Shown: positions 27,076-36,808, counted from the first letter of the stretch. The stretch is 64,000 bases of DNA from Tenacibaculum aiptasiae (GCF_008806755.1 NZ_WAAU01000011.1:128709-192708); one strand, 5' to 3'. Numbers and translations are program-made. The notes: generated by a model not told the origin, from the letters alone.

Positions 27076-27105
27076 AAAAAGCGAACCTAATTGGTTCGCT
27101 TTTTT
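27076..27105 (-). terminator. Terminator, copy 2 of the repeated hairpin
   Basis: AAAAAGCGAACC / GGTTCGCTTTTTT around TAATT; the arms are identical to the hairpin at 25934-25967. Confidence 0.9.
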
Positions 27106-27106
27106 A

Positions 27107-27496
27107 TTATTTTTTTAAATTAAAATTTAGTGTACAATCTTTTGTTCCAGAATATAGAACATCTCCTTTATATAAGGTTTTAATTTGTATCTTTATACTA
27201 CCTTCGGTAAAATTAGAAACTTTAGTTTTAAAGCGAAAGTTAAATTCATTCGTGTTTCCAATAATATCTACATTTTCGCCACCTTTAGATATTGACCACT
27301 CCACTCCTTCTACACTTTTAAGTTCAGACGCAGAAAAATTAATTGAATAATTATAAATATTATCTCCTTCTTTATCTGACTCAATTTTACCAAAACAAAT
27401 TGTAATATTATTTTTTTTAGGTACAATTTCATTTTCTTTACATGAAATAATTGTAAAAATAAATACTAACAATAACAATCTAAAAATATTTTTCAT
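27107..27496 (-). CDS. Small lipoprotein of unknown function
   Basis: 129 aa, lipoprotein signal ending IISCKE (Cys19). No family recognised. The mature part is all-beta in character with alternating polar and hydrophobic residues (NYSINFSAS, FNFRFKTKV, SIKIQIKTLY) and two cysteines that could form a disulfide (CFGK and DCTL), suggesting an immunoglobulin-like or similar sandwich. It is flanked by terminators on both sides, so it is a single-gene unit. Confidence 0.55.
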   Translation of the reverse strand: MKNIFRLLLLVFIFTIISCKENEIVPKKNNITICFGKIESDKEGDNIYNYSINFSASELKSVEGVEWSISKGGENVDIIGNTNEFNFRFKTKVSNFTEGSIKIQIKTLYKGDVLYSGTKDCTLNFNLKK

Positions 27497-27520
27497 AATC
27501 TTTTTTTTGCTAAGATAAAT

Positions 27521-27558
27521 AAAAAAGCCAAGGTTTCAAGACCTTGGCTTTTTTTTTA
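27521..27558 (-). terminator. Terminator of the ATP synthase gene cluster
   Basis: AAAAAAGCCAAGGT/ACCTTGGCTTTTTT hairpin with a 6-base loop just downstream of the atpG stop. Confidence 0.9.
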
Positions 27559-27595
27559 TATATAAGTATATGTTTACCTACTAATATTTTTATTC

Positions 27596-28456
27596 TTAAT
27601 TGTTCAATGCTTCTGCTCCACCAACGATCTCTAAGATTTCGTTAGTAATTGCAGCTTGACGTGCCTTGTTATAAGTTAATAATAATTCGTCACGTAATTC
27701 TTTAGCATTATCAGTTGCCTTATGCATTGCAGTCATACGAGCTCCATGTTCGGCAGCAAATGAATCACGGATAGCCTTATATAATTGCGTTTTTAAAGAC
27801 TTAGGTATTAATTCTAATACAATTTCTTCTTTAGAAGGTTCGAAGATGTAATCTAAATTTACATTCTCATCACTTTCTACTGGTTCAATTGGTAAAAACT
27901 GTTCAACTTGTGGTATTTGAGTTGCAGCGTTTTTAAATCTATTGTAAACTAACTCTATTCTATCATAAGAACCATCTACATATAAATCCATTAATTTTTC
28001 AGCAACTTTAGCTACATTATCAAAAGTTAATTCATCAAAAATATCAGTTCTATTTTCAATTACATTATTATCTTTTGATAAGATATCGTTACCTTTTTTA
28101 CCTATTGTCATTAAGTCAACAGCTACACCATTATACTTTGTGTTAATAGTATTTACTGTTTCTTTAACGATAGATGAGTTAAAACCACCACATAAACCTC
28201 TGTTAGAAGTAACTACAACTAGTAATACTTTATTTACTTCTCTTTGCGTAGAATATGCTCCACCTGCATCACTATCTAAAGTAGCGCTTAAGCTTTGTAA
28301 TAACTCAGTAAGCTTAGATGAATATGGACGCATTGCTGTAATAGCATCTTGAGCTTTTTTCAACTTTGCAGCCGATACCATTTTCATGGCAGAGGTAATC
28401 TGCATTGTTGATTTAATTGAAGTAATTCTATTACGTATTTCTTTTAAGTTTGCCAT
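27596..28456 (-). CDS. atpG: F1F0 ATP synthase gamma subunit
   Basis: 286 aa. Central stalk subunit that rotates inside the alpha/beta ring. The N-terminal helix NLKEIRNRITSIKSTMQITSAMKMVSAAKLKKAQ and the C-terminal AAEHGARMTAMHKATDNAKE and YNKARQAAITNEILEIVGGA are the two coiled-coil arms. TSNRGLCGGFNSSIV is also a signature. It is the last gene of the cluster, but separated from atpA by a methyltransferase gene. Confidence 0.97.
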   Translation of the reverse strand: MANLKEIRNRITSIKSTMQITSAMKMVSAAKLKKAQDAITAMRPYSSKLTELLQSLSATLDSDAGGAYSTQREVNKVLLVVVTSNRGLCGGFNSSIVKETVNTINTKYNGVAVDLMTIGKKGNDILSKDNNVIENRTDIFDELTFDNVAKVAEKLMDLYVDGSYDRIELVYNRFKNAATQIPQVEQFLPIEPVESDENVNLDYIFEPSKEEIVLELIPKSLKTQLYKAIRDSFAAEHGARMTAMHKATDNAKELRDELLLTYNKARQAAITNEILEIVGGAEALNN

Positions 28457-28499
28457 AATTTCTAGTTATGTGTATGCTATTTTAATGTTTACTAAAAAA

Positions 28500-29156
28500 T
28501 TAGTTTTTAATTTTCCAGTTTTCCCAAACAAAGTCATATTGATAGGTAATTTCATGTGTTTCTGCTAATTTTCTTTGAATGTTTTCCATTCGCTCTCTAG
28601 CATTATCTATAATGAAATCGTGGAATTGAATCTGTAAATTTTTAAAATTGGTAATTAAACCTGATTCTAAAAGAGATTCTAATACTTCGTATTCTCCTCC
28701 TTCAATATTAATCTTTATAAGATCTACATTAGTAATATTATGATCTTTAATAAAGTTTACAATCGATTTTAATTGAATTTTCTCTCCACCATCTGTCTTT
28801 ATAAAAACTGATGATGCATCTCCTGTATTACTTATATTAAGTTCTTTATCTTCATTAGATAATCCATAATGAAAAGGTTTAACTTTTTCATTATCCTTGA
28901 ACTTATCTTTTATAATATTATAAAAGGATTTTACTGGTTCGAAAACGTAAATTTCGCAAGAGTATTTATTAAAAATACTCTCTGCAAAATTACCTTTAAA
29001 ACCTCCTAAGTCTAATACTACAGAAGTTTCTGTTAAATTATAATCTAATCGTAAAGTTTCATCTCCATTAACCGCAAACCAAGGTTTACAACGTTCTTTT
29101 TGAATTTTACGTTGCTTTTTCTTTTCTATGATGTCTTTGAAAAGTTTATTAAACAT
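28500..29156 (-). CDS. FkbM-family methyltransferase lying between atpA and atpG
   Basis: 218 aa. SAM-dependent methyltransferase of the FkbM type: motif I VVLDLGGFKGNFAESIF (about 46-62), acidic motif II YVFEPVKSFYNII, and the C-terminal LIKINIEGGEYEVLESL. FkbM proteins O-methylate sugars, polyketides or glycolipids, with no link to ATP synthesis. The basic N-terminus (KKKQRKIQKERCKPWF) precedes the core. Gaps to atpA and atpG are 54 and 43 bases, and no terminator is visible, so it is probably expressed as part of the operon. Placement looks like an insertion. Confidence 0.85.
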   Translation of the reverse strand: MFNKLFKDIIEKKKQRKIQKERCKPWFAVNGDETLRLDYNLTETSVVLDLGGFKGNFAESIFNKYSCEIYVFEPVKSFYNIIKDKFKDNEKVKPFHYGLSNEDKELNISNTGDASSVFIKTDGGEKIQLKSIVNFIKDHNITNVDLIKINIEGGEYEVLESLLESGLITNFKNLQIQFHDFIIDNARERMENIQRKLAETHEITYQYDFVWENWKIKN

Positions 29157-29210
29157 TGGTTACGATATCTTATACTTTATTAAAGAGATTTATAATACTT
29201 TAAAATAAAT

Positions 29211-30791
29211 TTAGTTTGAAAATTTAGCAGAAATTTCTGCTGCAGCTGATGTTAAAGCATCAGTTACTTCATCAGTTAATTTTCCTGATTTTAATACATC
29301 TAAAGTATCCCTGTGCTTAGCATTTAAATACTCGATATAATCTTTTTCAAACTCTTTTACCTTGTTTACAGGTACATCTTTTAATAAGTTCTTAGAACCT
29401 GCATAAATGATTGCAATCTGATCTTCTACAGTAAAAGGATCGTTTTGAGCTTGCTTTAAAATTTCAACGTTACGTTGTCCTTTAGAAATTACACTCATAG
29501 TAGCTGCATCTAAATCAGAACCAAACTTAGCGAATGCTTCTAACTCACGGAACTGAGCTTGATCTAATTTTAATGTACCAGATACTTTCTTCATTGATTT
29601 AATCTGTGCATTACCTCCTACACGTGATACAGAAATACCTACGTTAATTGCTGGACGTACACCAGAGTTAAATAAATCAGACTCTAAGAAAATCTGTCCA
29701 TCAGTAATCGAAATCACGTTTGTTGGAATATATGCTGATACGTCTCCTGCTTGTGTTTCAATAATTGGTAATGCAGTTAAAGAACCTCCACCTTTTACGA
29801 TTCCTTTTAATGAATCTGGTAAATCGTTCATTTCACTTGCAATTTTATCATCATTAATAACTTTTGCAGCACGCTCTAATAATCTTGAGTGTAAGTAGAA
29901 TACATCCCCTGGGTAAGCCTCACGTCCTGGTGGTCTTCTTAATAATAAAGATACCTCACGGTAAGCTACTGCTTGCTTAGATAAATCATCATAAACAATT
30001 AATGCTGGTCTACCAGTATCACGGAAATATTCTCCAATTGCAGCTCCTGCGAATGGTGCATATACCTGCATTGGTGCAGGATCAGATGCATTTGCAGCAA
30101 CGATAGTTGTATAAGCTAAAGCTCCTTTTTCTTCTAACATACTAGCAATTGCTGCTACAGTAGAAGCTTTTTGACCAATAGCTACATAGATACAGTACAC
30201 TGGTTGTCCTGCATCATAAAATTCTTTTTGATTTAAGATTGTGTCAATAGCAACTGTTGATTTACCAGTTTGACGGTCTCCAATGATTAACTCACGTTGT
30301 CCACGTCCTACAGGAATCATTGCATCAATAGACTTGATACCAGTTTGCATTGGCTCAGTTACAGGCTCACGGTAAATTACCCCTGGTGCTCTACGCTCTA
30401 AAGGCATTTCGTAAGTTGTTCCTTCGATTGGTCCTTTACCATCAATTGGCTGACCTAAAGTGTTTACAACACGTCCTGCGATTCCTTCTCCAGCTCTTAA
30501 AGAAGCAATTCTTTCTGTACGCTTAACAGTAGAACCTTCTCTTACTGATGTAGAAGCTCCTAATAATACAACCCCTGCATTGTCTTCTTCTAAGTTTAAT
30601 ACGATACCTTCTAATCCGTTATCGAATTCAACTAACTCTCCATATTGTACGTTAGATAAACCATAAACACGAGCAATACCATCACCTACTTGTAATACTG
30701 TACCTACTTCATTTAATGAAGCTTTTGACTCGAAATTTGTTAATTGTTCCTTTAAAATTGCTGATACTTCAGCTGGTTTAATTGCTGCCAT
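29211..30791 (-). CDS. atpA: F1F0 ATP synthase alpha subunit
   Basis: 526 aa. Non-catalytic nucleotide-binding subunit of F1. Walker A GDRQTGKS at 171-178, Walker B region [12 protein letters not shown], the arginine-finger region [14 protein letters not shown] and the [27 protein letters not shown] segment are all present. 21 bases downstream of atpH. atpD and atpC are not in this window; in Bacteroidota they are usually elsewhere. Confidence 0.98.
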   Translation of the reverse strand: MAAIKPAEVSAILKEQLTNFESKASLNEVGTVLQVGDGIARVYGLSNVQYGELVEFDNGLEGIVLNLEEDNAGVVLLGASTSVREGSTVKRTERIASLRAGEGIAGRVVNTLGQPIDGKGPIEGTTYEMPLERRAPGVIYREPVTEPMQTGIKSIDAMIPVGRGQRELIIGDRQTGKSTVAIDTILNQKEFYDAGQPVYCIYVAIGQKASTVAAIASMLEEKGALAYTTIVAANASDPAPMQVYAPFAGAAIGEYFRDTGRPALIVYDDLSKQAVAYREVSLLLRRPPGREAYPGDVFYLHSRLLERAAKVINDDKIASEMNDLPDSLKGIVKGGGSLTALPIIETQAGDVSAYIPTNVISITDGQIFLESDLFNSGVRPAINVGISVSRVGGNAQIKSMKKVSGTLKLDQAQFRELEAFAKFGSDLDAATMSVISKGQRNVEILKQAQNDPFTVEDQIAIIYAGSKNLLKDVPVNKVKEFEKDYIEYLNAKHRDTLDVLKSGKLTDEVTDALTSAAAEISAKFSN

Positions 30792-30812
30792 CTTATTTCT
30801 TTTGATGTATAA

Positions 30813-31370
30813 TTAAATTTGTGGAATATAATGACTGTTGTCAAATTCTCTTCTTAATTCATTAAATTGATTAGAGATACTTGCATCATACTGCACATCT
30901 CCAACACGTAAAATAAATCCTCCTAAAATTTCTGGATTTACTATATTTTCTATACTAGCACTATTTCCTGTAAGTTCTACAATCTTTGCTTGTATTTTAT
31001 CTTCTAGTTCTTTTGTTAAAGCTACTGCTGTAGTAACTTTAGCAACCTGCATACTCTTGTGGTAATCGTAAATGATAGAATATTGCTTTGCAATTGGCTC
31101 TAACATTATCATACGTTTATTTTCTTCTAATAAGTTAAATAAACCTTTTATAACGTTATCTACTTTATCACCAAAAAGTGCTGCTAAAACTTTACGTTTA
31201 TCTGCAGCTTTAATTACAGGGCTTTTAAGCATTGTATCTAATTCACTACTCTCTGCAATAGTATCTACGATTAACTTCATGTTATCGTTTACTAAAGTTT
31301 CGTTTCCTGTTTCTTTAGCTAGATTTAAAATTGCTTTTGCGTAACGTAATGCTGGTCTTGCTCCTTTCAT
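30813..31370 (-). CDS. atpH: F1F0 ATP synthase delta subunit
   Basis: 185 aa. Peripheral-stalk subunit that ties subunit b to the top of F1. The N-terminal helical domain begins RPALRYAKAILNLAKE and the C-terminal ILGGFILRVGDVQYDASI is the family motif. Seven bases separate it from atpF. Confidence 0.93.
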   Translation of the reverse strand: MKGARPALRYAKAILNLAKETGNETLVNDNMKLIVDTIAESSELDTMLKSPVIKAADKRKVLAALFGDKVDNVIKGLFNLLEENKRMIMLEPIAKQYSIIYDYHKSMQVAKVTTAVALTKELEDKIQAKIVELTGNSASIENIVNPEILGGFILRVGDVQYDASISNQFNELRREFDNSHYIPQI

Positions 31371-31377
31371 TGTTTGA

Positions 31378-31878
31378 TTAGTTTAAAGTAACCTCTTCTA
31401 ACATTCCTTCTACAAGCTTTAATTGGTCGTCTTGTGAAGTTAATTCTTTTCTTACTACTTGTTGAGCAATGTTGATTGATAAATCAGCAACATTTTTCTT
31501 TAACTCAGCAATTGCAGCTTGTTGTTCTTGTTTAATAGTTGCTTTAGCATTTTCAATCATGATAGCTGCTTGTTCAGAAGCTTCTTCTTTTGCCTCAGCG
31601 ATAATGTTATCTTTAATTTCACGAGCATCTTTCATCATTGCATCTCTTTCTGCACGTGCTTCTTTGATCATCTTTTCATTATCTGCTTGTAAGTTTTGCA
31701 TTTCCTTACGAGCATTTTCTGCCTCATCTAATGCATTTTGAATTCCTTCTTCTCTTTCATCTAAAGAGCTTAAAATTGGTTTCCATGCAAACTTTGCTAA
31801 TAAAAATAACAAAATTCCTAAAACGACTAGTTGCATTACGAACAACCCTGGAGAAAAATCATTTAATAACTGATCCAT
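31378..31878 (-). CDS. atpF: F1F0 ATP synthase b subunit
   Basis: 166 aa. One N-terminal membrane helix (about 12-30) followed by a long, charged helix rich in Glu, Ala and Lys, which forms the peripheral stalk with a right-handed coiled coil. FLLAKFAWKPILSSLDEREEGI marks the membrane boundary. Sits between atpE and atpH. Confidence 0.95.
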   Translation of the reverse strand: MDQLLNDFSPGLFVMQLVVLGILLFLLAKFAWKPILSSLDEREEGIQNALDEAENARKEMQNLQADNEKMIKEARAERDAMMKDAREIKDNIIAEAKEEASEQAAIMIENAKATIKQEQQAAIAELKKNVADLSINIAQQVVRKELTSQDDQLKLVEGMLEEVTLN

Positions 31879-31981
31879 TATATATCTAATTAATTCTTTT
31901 TAAAAATACCTTTTGTTTAATTGTGAAAACATTTCCTGTAACCAACCGTTACAGGAATATGTTTTTCTTGTCTTTAAAATC

Positions 31982-32185
<204 letters not shown>

Positions 32186-32215
32186 TTAAATTAAACAAAT
32201 TCTTATTCTATATTC

Positions 32216-33361
32216 TTAGTGAGCATCTGCATGCTCGTGATCGTGCTCTTCTACTGCCATACCGATAAATAAAGCAGATAACATTGTAAAAATAAATGCT
32301 TGTAAGAAGGCTACTAATATTTCAATTACTGAAATAAATAATGTTAACACTAATGAAATCCCTGTTGAAGCAACTCCTCCAAACTGAGCTTTTAAAGTCA
32401 TCATTAACGCTATTAAACTCATTACTACGAAGTGTCCCGCTGTAATGTTTGCAAATAAACGCACTAATAATGAAAACGGTTTAATTAAAATAAAACCTAT
32501 TAATTCGATTATAGCTAACACTGGTCTTAAAATCTTAGGAACTCCTGGCATCCATAAAGTGTGCATCCAAAAATCTTTTGTTCCACTTGAGATGTACACT
32601 ACTAATGTAAAAATAGCTAAACAAGCTGTTACAGCAATTTGACCTGTAACGTTAAATCCTAATGGAGTTAATCCTAATAAATTTAATATCCAGATAAAGA
32701 AAAATACCGTTAATAAATAAGGCATAAATCTCTTATATTTCTTTTCTCCAATATTTGGCCTTGCGATTTCATCTCTTACATATAACACTAATGGCTCTAA
32801 TACACGACCAACTCCAGTTGGAATTGCTCCTTTTTTATAACCTTTAGCTAAAGAGTTAAATCCTAAAAACATTAATAATCCTGCGAATAACATTCCAAAA
32901 ACACTCTTAGTAATAGAAAAATCTAATACTTTGTGTGCATTTGTTGCATGGTGAGTTTCATCAAAAGCAACCTCAGTAGCTCCTTCATTTAACTCATAAA
33001 TTTTACTATGAATCTTAACTAACTTTACATCTCCAGCATCAACGATAACTGTTCCATCATCATTATGATGGAATTTAGACGACATAAAAAACTTAATTCC
33101 TTTGCTTGTTTTAACAATTACCGGTAATGGAAAACCTACGTGCTTTCTTTCACCTGCATCATTCGTATACGAATAAAAAGCAAAATCATGTGAATCTGCT
33201 AAGTGATGCTTAATGTAATCGTTAATTTCTTTCTTGGTGTTTACTCTTCCACCATCATTTTCTGAAGATTTTTTTTCTCCACCACCAGCAAATGCTGTGA
33301 ATGAAGTAAAAACTAGTGCTAAGACTGTAAAAAACTTGATAGATTTTTGTGCTATCATCAT
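32216..33361 (-). CDS. atpB: F1F0 ATP synthase a subunit
   Basis: 381 aa, long because of the N-terminal extension typical of Bacteroidota. A signal-like segment (about 6-25, ending AFAGGG) is followed by about 120 soluble residues, then the membrane domain. The essential arginine is Arg301 in SLLVRLFANITAGH. The C-terminus ends with a His/Asp/Glu-rich tail (EEHDHEHADAH). An ATG three bases later would remove the first Met. A well-formed promoter lies just upstream. Confidence 0.96.
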   Translation of the reverse strand: MMIAQKSIKFFTVLALVFTSFTAFAGGGEKKSSENDGGRVNTKKEINDYIKHHLADSHDFAFYSYTNDAGERKHVGFPLPVIVKTSKGIKFFMSSKFHHNDDGTVIVDAGDVKLVKIHSKIYELNEGATEVAFDETHHATNAHKVLDFSITKSVFGMLFAGLLMFLGFNSLAKGYKKGAIPTGVGRVLEPLVLYVRDEIARPNIGEKKYKRFMPYLLTVFFFIWILNLLGLTPLGFNVTGQIAVTACLAIFTLVVYISSGTKDFWMHTLWMPGVPKILRPVLAIIELIGFILIKPFSLLVRLFANITAGHFVVMSLIALMMTLKAQFGGVASTGISLVLTLFISVIEILVAFLQAFIFTMLSALFIGMAVEEHDHEHADAH

Positions 33362-33401
33362 GCCTTTTTTAATATAGGGTTATGGTCTCTAAATTTCCGT
33401 G

Positions 33402-33431
33402 CAAAGGTACACATTTAATTAAAACTACAAA
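33402..33431 (-). promoter_or_regulatory. Promoter of the ATP synthase genes
   Basis: Minus strand TTTG (complement at 33428-33431) and TACCTTTG (complement at 33402-33409), 18 bases apart: both elements of the Bacteroidota promoter. It lies 40 bases upstream of the atpB start and lets the atp genes be expressed apart from sprE and the bactofilin gene. Confidence 0.75.
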
Positions 33432-33486
33432 CCCTTTTTTTGTCTTAGTTTTTCAAAAGATATTTTAAAGCAAAAAAAACATGAAA

Positions 33487-33867
33487 CTATTTGCTATTCA
33501 ATAGTTTTGAAACAGCAATAGCTTCTAGAATTAAAAATAAAAATAATGGAATTACTAATGAAAATCTTTCTGGCTTAGTTAGTTGTTCGTTTGCGAAGAC
33601 TGAAGCTTGAAAAATCAATACAAAAAATCCAATTTTTAAAAATATGGATGCCAAATACGCATATCCTGCCTGATTAGGCATCTTATCTGCTATAAACTCA
33701 ACTATGAAATATACTATAATTGCTGCTATAACATGAAATAGATATACTGCAAAAAGTGAAAATGATAATTGAATTTCTTTTGAAGCTAAAACATAGTTGT
33801 GCGGAATGTAACTTATTGCTAGTGTTAAAATTACTGCAGCAATAAAGAACAAAATTCGTTTAATCAT
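33487..33867 (-). CDS. DUF6168-like small membrane protein of the ATP synthase cluster
   Basis: 126 aa, four membrane helices, no soluble domain. Layout and position between AtpZ and AtpB fit the DUF6168 family seen in flavobacteria and suggest an AtpI-like assembly role for the c-ring; that is inference. It overlaps the AtpZ gene by 8 bases, so translation is likely coupled. Confidence 0.65.
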   Translation of the reverse strand: MIKRILFFIAAVILTLAISYIPHNYVLASKEIQLSFSLFAVYLFHVIAAIIVYFIVEFIADKMPNQAGYAYLASIFLKIGFFVLIFQASVFANEQLTKPERFSLVIPLFLFLILEAIAVSKLLNSK

Positions 33868-34090
33868 TTTCTTTTGAAATTTTTGTAACTTGTTGAATAA
33901 CGGAGAACATTGCTAAGAAAACAGCAACCAATGTACATATTTTAGTATATAACTCTCCTTCGTTTGGATATTTGGTATCTAACCATTCACCTAGTAAACT
34001 TCCTAGATAAATGGTTAAACCCATTTGAAAAGCAATAGTAGTAAACCGAATATATTTATTAAGCGGTTTTCTCTTTGAGTTTTTGCTCAT
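33860..34090 (-). CDS. AtpZ/AtpI-family protein
   Basis: 76 aa with two membrane helices and the pattern FTTIAFQMGLTIYLGSLLGEWLD and then TKICTLVAVFLAMFSVIQQV, the AtpZ/AtpI arrangement. Members help assemble the c-ring or conduct divalent cations beside F0. Its start lies within the end of the bactofilin gene (32-base overlap), and its end overlaps the next gene. Confidence 0.85.
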   Translation of the reverse strand: MSKNSKRKPLNKYIRFTTIAFQMGLTIYLGSLLGEWLDTKYPNEGELYTKICTLVAVFLAMFSVIQQVTKISKEND

Positions 34091-34472
34091 CTTTATTTAA
34101 TTCTTTCACGGCTCCTTTCATTGAACAAGTAGCATTAAATGCTGCACCTGGTTCTACTGAAAGCTTACCTATAACTACATCTCCATTTATATTTGCTGAA
34201 GACTTTACTGTTAAAGTATTTGAAACCAATAACTCTCCTGAGAACTTACCTTCTACATCTGCGTTTGTACACTCTACTTTACCTTTAATTAAGCCAGAGT
34301 CACCTATAATTACTCTACCATCTGTTTTTATGGTTCCTTCTAAAGTTCCGTCGATTCTGAAATCTCCTTCTGAAATAATATCTCCAGTAATCTTGGTATT
34401 TTTACCTATAATATTTCTTTCTGATACTTTTCTTTCTCCTGCTTTTGCTTTCTTGTTTTCTTTACTAAACAT
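34059..34472 (-). CDS. Bactofilin (polymer-forming cytoskeletal protein)
   Basis: 137 aa. A basic N-terminal tail precedes a right-handed beta-helix with about six rungs (NTKITGDIISEGDFRIDG, GTIKTDGRVIIGDSG, ADVEGKFSGELLVSN, INGDVVIGKLSVEPGA). This is the bactofilin core; these proteins polymerise without nucleotide on the inner membrane. The C-terminal tail is charged. It is 20 bases from sprE and overlaps the AtpZ gene. Confidence 0.93.
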   Translation of the reverse strand: MFSKENKKAKAGERKVSERNIIGKNTKITGDIISEGDFRIDGTLEGTIKTDGRVIIGDSGLIKGKVECTNADVEGKFSGELLVSNTLTVKSSANINGDVVIGKLSVEPGAAFNATCSMKGAVKELNKDEQKLKEKTA

Positions 34473-34492
34473 ACTTGGGGAATTTTGGGGAA

Positions 34493-36721
34493 TTAAATTT
34501 TACCTAATTTTTTAATTATTTCTTTTGCTTTCTTACCTTCTTCGGTATTTGTATAACTAATAGACACAAACTCTAACGCTTTCTTATACACCTTCTTATC
34601 ATTATACTTACCTATAGCTAAAGCTTTTAAGAGAGCAAATTTAGGAATTAAATTTGAATTTCTTATGGTTGGCAAAAATCCATCTATTTCACTTACAACT
34701 TCTTCAAACTTATTTTCTTTATATAAGTAATAGATTTCTTTGTATTTATCTAAGACTGCATCTTCTTTTTTCTCTTCCGTTAACTTCTCGTTTGGATTAC
34801 TTATGATTTGTGCAAACTTAGTATCTGAATATTTATTCAGTATAATATTTTTAAATTCTGATGCTTTTTCATCGTTATTTGAACTTGTATAAATCTGATA
34901 TAAATGATAGCTAATAGGCAATTCTAACTTGTCATCTTTTCGCTCTTCTCGTAAGCGTTCTAAGTTTTTAACTGCTAATTCTGTATTTTTAAATTGCTCT
35001 TTATAAATCAACCCTAATTGATATAATGCATCATTACGATCAAACACAAGTTTATCTATAACTTTCTTTTCTGTTGGTATTTGACTTATATATGTAGATA
35101 ATTCATAACGTTTATTCACCTTTGGTTCTGAAGATTCTTCTTCTTCATCGGCAATATTAGTAGTTGATTTATCTGACAAACGCCAGTTATCTTCCAAAGG
35201 TCTTGTTCCCCATACTTTTTGGAACTCTGCTTTTCCATAACCTAAGGCTTGTGTGTTATAAAAATACCATTTTCCTTTATTTGAAAGATTTATAGATGCT
35301 CCTCCTCCAAATGAGTTTCCAAAATTTTGAGCATTTAATATTAACTGTTGTTTTTCCTCGTCTTCTTTTTTAATTTTTTCAATATACTTTTCAAAAAAAG
35401 ATTCCTGTTCTTCTTTTGTCATTGCTACCAAATTAAGAATACTATCATTTGTTTTAACTAGGTCTTCATACTTTCTTAAAGTTGTTAACCCTTTATTCTT
35501 TCTACGAATTCTACGTATTCTTTTCTCTTGATCAAACTCTTTTGAGGTTACTTGTAAAACACTGTCATAATAAGTCCCTGCTAGCAAATAGTTCTCTTTG
35601 TTAAATGCTATATTCCCTAAATGCTCGTAAGCATATGTTTTTTGATAATCATTGTTGTTTTTTGCCCTCAATGATTTTTCATAATAGGCTATTGCTTTTT
35701 CCGGATTGTTTCTTCCCTCTTCTAAAACTCCTGCCTGATAGTATAATGCATTTAAATATTTTCTATTGTCCGAGTTTCGAATTAACTTTTTTAATCGAGC
35801 TAAAACAACTATTGAAGCTGAATCGTTCTCTGTATTTTTAGCTAACTCTATATTTGCTCTAATACGGTATTTATAAGGTGCCTTTCTGTAATCTGCTAAT
35901 TTTTTAAACACCATTCTTGCTGAATCTCTTCTATCTAATTCACTATAAATTTGACCTAAAACAAACATATTTCGAGCTGCTTGCTCTTTATTTTTAAATA
36001 TTTTAGAAGCTGCCGTTAAATGCTCTATTACTTTTTGAATCGTATCTGTTTTTTGATACGCCATTGCCATTGCAGTATGTGCTTCTTCTCTAATTTCGTC
36101 TGGTAACTCTTCTTCATTTTCTTCTACTTCTAACAAAAATTTTAATGACTCTATAGCTAATTTTTCATTATCTAATCGAATATTTGTTTTTGCTCTCCAA
36201 ATTTTAGTTTCATTTATTAAGCTTGCATTTGGATAATTCGCTATAATGTAGTTAAATGCCTCTATTGCTGGTATAAACCTTTGTGTATAGTATCTTGATT
36301 TTCCAAGTAATAAATAAGCATCGTCTATTTGGCGATTTCTCTCATACCCATTTATATTCATTGAATGCTTCTGAATTGCTTTTACTGCTTTTTCTTCTGC
36401 TTTATCAAATGGTGTTAGTTTTTTATTCTCTTCTTCTTCATCTTCTCCAAAACCTGTACCTGGTTGTAATACTGGAGCTACTATTTTGTTTTCATCAAAA
36501 GTTATTGGTTCTATTTGTAGTCGTCTCCAAAAATTGTCTTGATGTTTGTCTTCAATTTCTTTTAATCCCTTTAAATAAGCTTGCTCTCCATTAAACAACA
36601 CATTGTATTTTGTTGTTACTGCATGAAAGTTTCTATTTAAAAAAGCATCTTTTTTTACGCTACATGAATACACAATAGCTAAAAGAATATTGAAAACTAA
36701 GATTTTGTATAGTTTTTTCAT
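34493..36721 (-). CDS. sprE: Type IX secretion / gliding lipoprotein SprE (PorW)
   Basis: 742 aa from the chosen start, a TPR lipoprotein. The frame is open nine codons further, but MKKLYKILVFNILLAIVYSC is a complete lipoprotein signal (Cys20) and begins at 36721. Family signatures follow: NRNFHAVTTKYNVLFNGEQAY, NFWRRLQIEP and a chain of TPR units. SprE/PorW is needed for type IX secretion and gliding in Flavobacterium and Porphyromonas, acting in the periplasm with the PorK/PorN and PorL/PorM machinery. The middle part contains charged low-complexity insertions. No matching promoter of the TAnnTTTG type was seen. Confidence 0.88.
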   Translation of the reverse strand: MKKLYKILVFNILLAIVYSCSVKKDAFLNRNFHAVTTKYNVLFNGEQAYLKGLKEIEDKHQDNFWRRLQIEPITFDENKIVAPVLQPGTGFGEDEEEENKKLTPFDKAEEKAVKAIQKHSMNINGYERNRQIDDAYLLLGKSRYYTQRFIPAIEAFNYIIANYPNASLINETKIWRAKTNIRLDNEKLAIESLKFLLEVEENEEELPDEIREEAHTAMAMAYQKTDTIQKVIEHLTAASKIFKNKEQAARNMFVLGQIYSELDRRDSARMVFKKLADYRKAPYKYRIRANIELAKNTENDSASIVVLARLKKLIRNSDNRKYLNALYYQAGVLEEGRNNPEKAIAYYEKSLRAKNNNDYQKTYAYEHLGNIAFNKENYLLAGTYYDSVLQVTSKEFDQEKRIRRIRRKNKGLTTLRKYEDLVKTNDSILNLVAMTKEEQESFFEKYIEKIKKEDEEKQQLILNAQNFGNSFGGGASINLSNKGKWYFYNTQALGYGKAEFQKVWGTRPLEDNWRLSDKSTTNIADEEEESSEPKVNKRYELSTYISQIPTEKKVIDKLVFDRNDALYQLGLIYKEQFKNTELAVKNLERLREERKDDKLELPISYHLYQIYTSSNNDEKASEFKNIILNKYSDTKFAQIISNPNEKLTEEKKEDAVLDKYKEIYYLYKENKFEEVVSEIDGFLPTIRNSNLIPKFALLKALAIGKYNDKKVYKKALEFVSISYTNTEEGKKAKEIIKKLGKI

Positions 36722-36808
36722 AAGAATTACACCTTTACTGTACAACAATATTATAGTTAAGTTATTGTACGTAAAAGCGTAAAAATAATAATAAAAAGAT
36801 AATTTTTA

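Noticed and set aside
35605..35841. Plus-strand frames inside sprE and other long minus-strand genes
   Set aside because: Many open frames lie opposite AT-rich coding sequence; none has a signal, promoter or conserved-looking composition.
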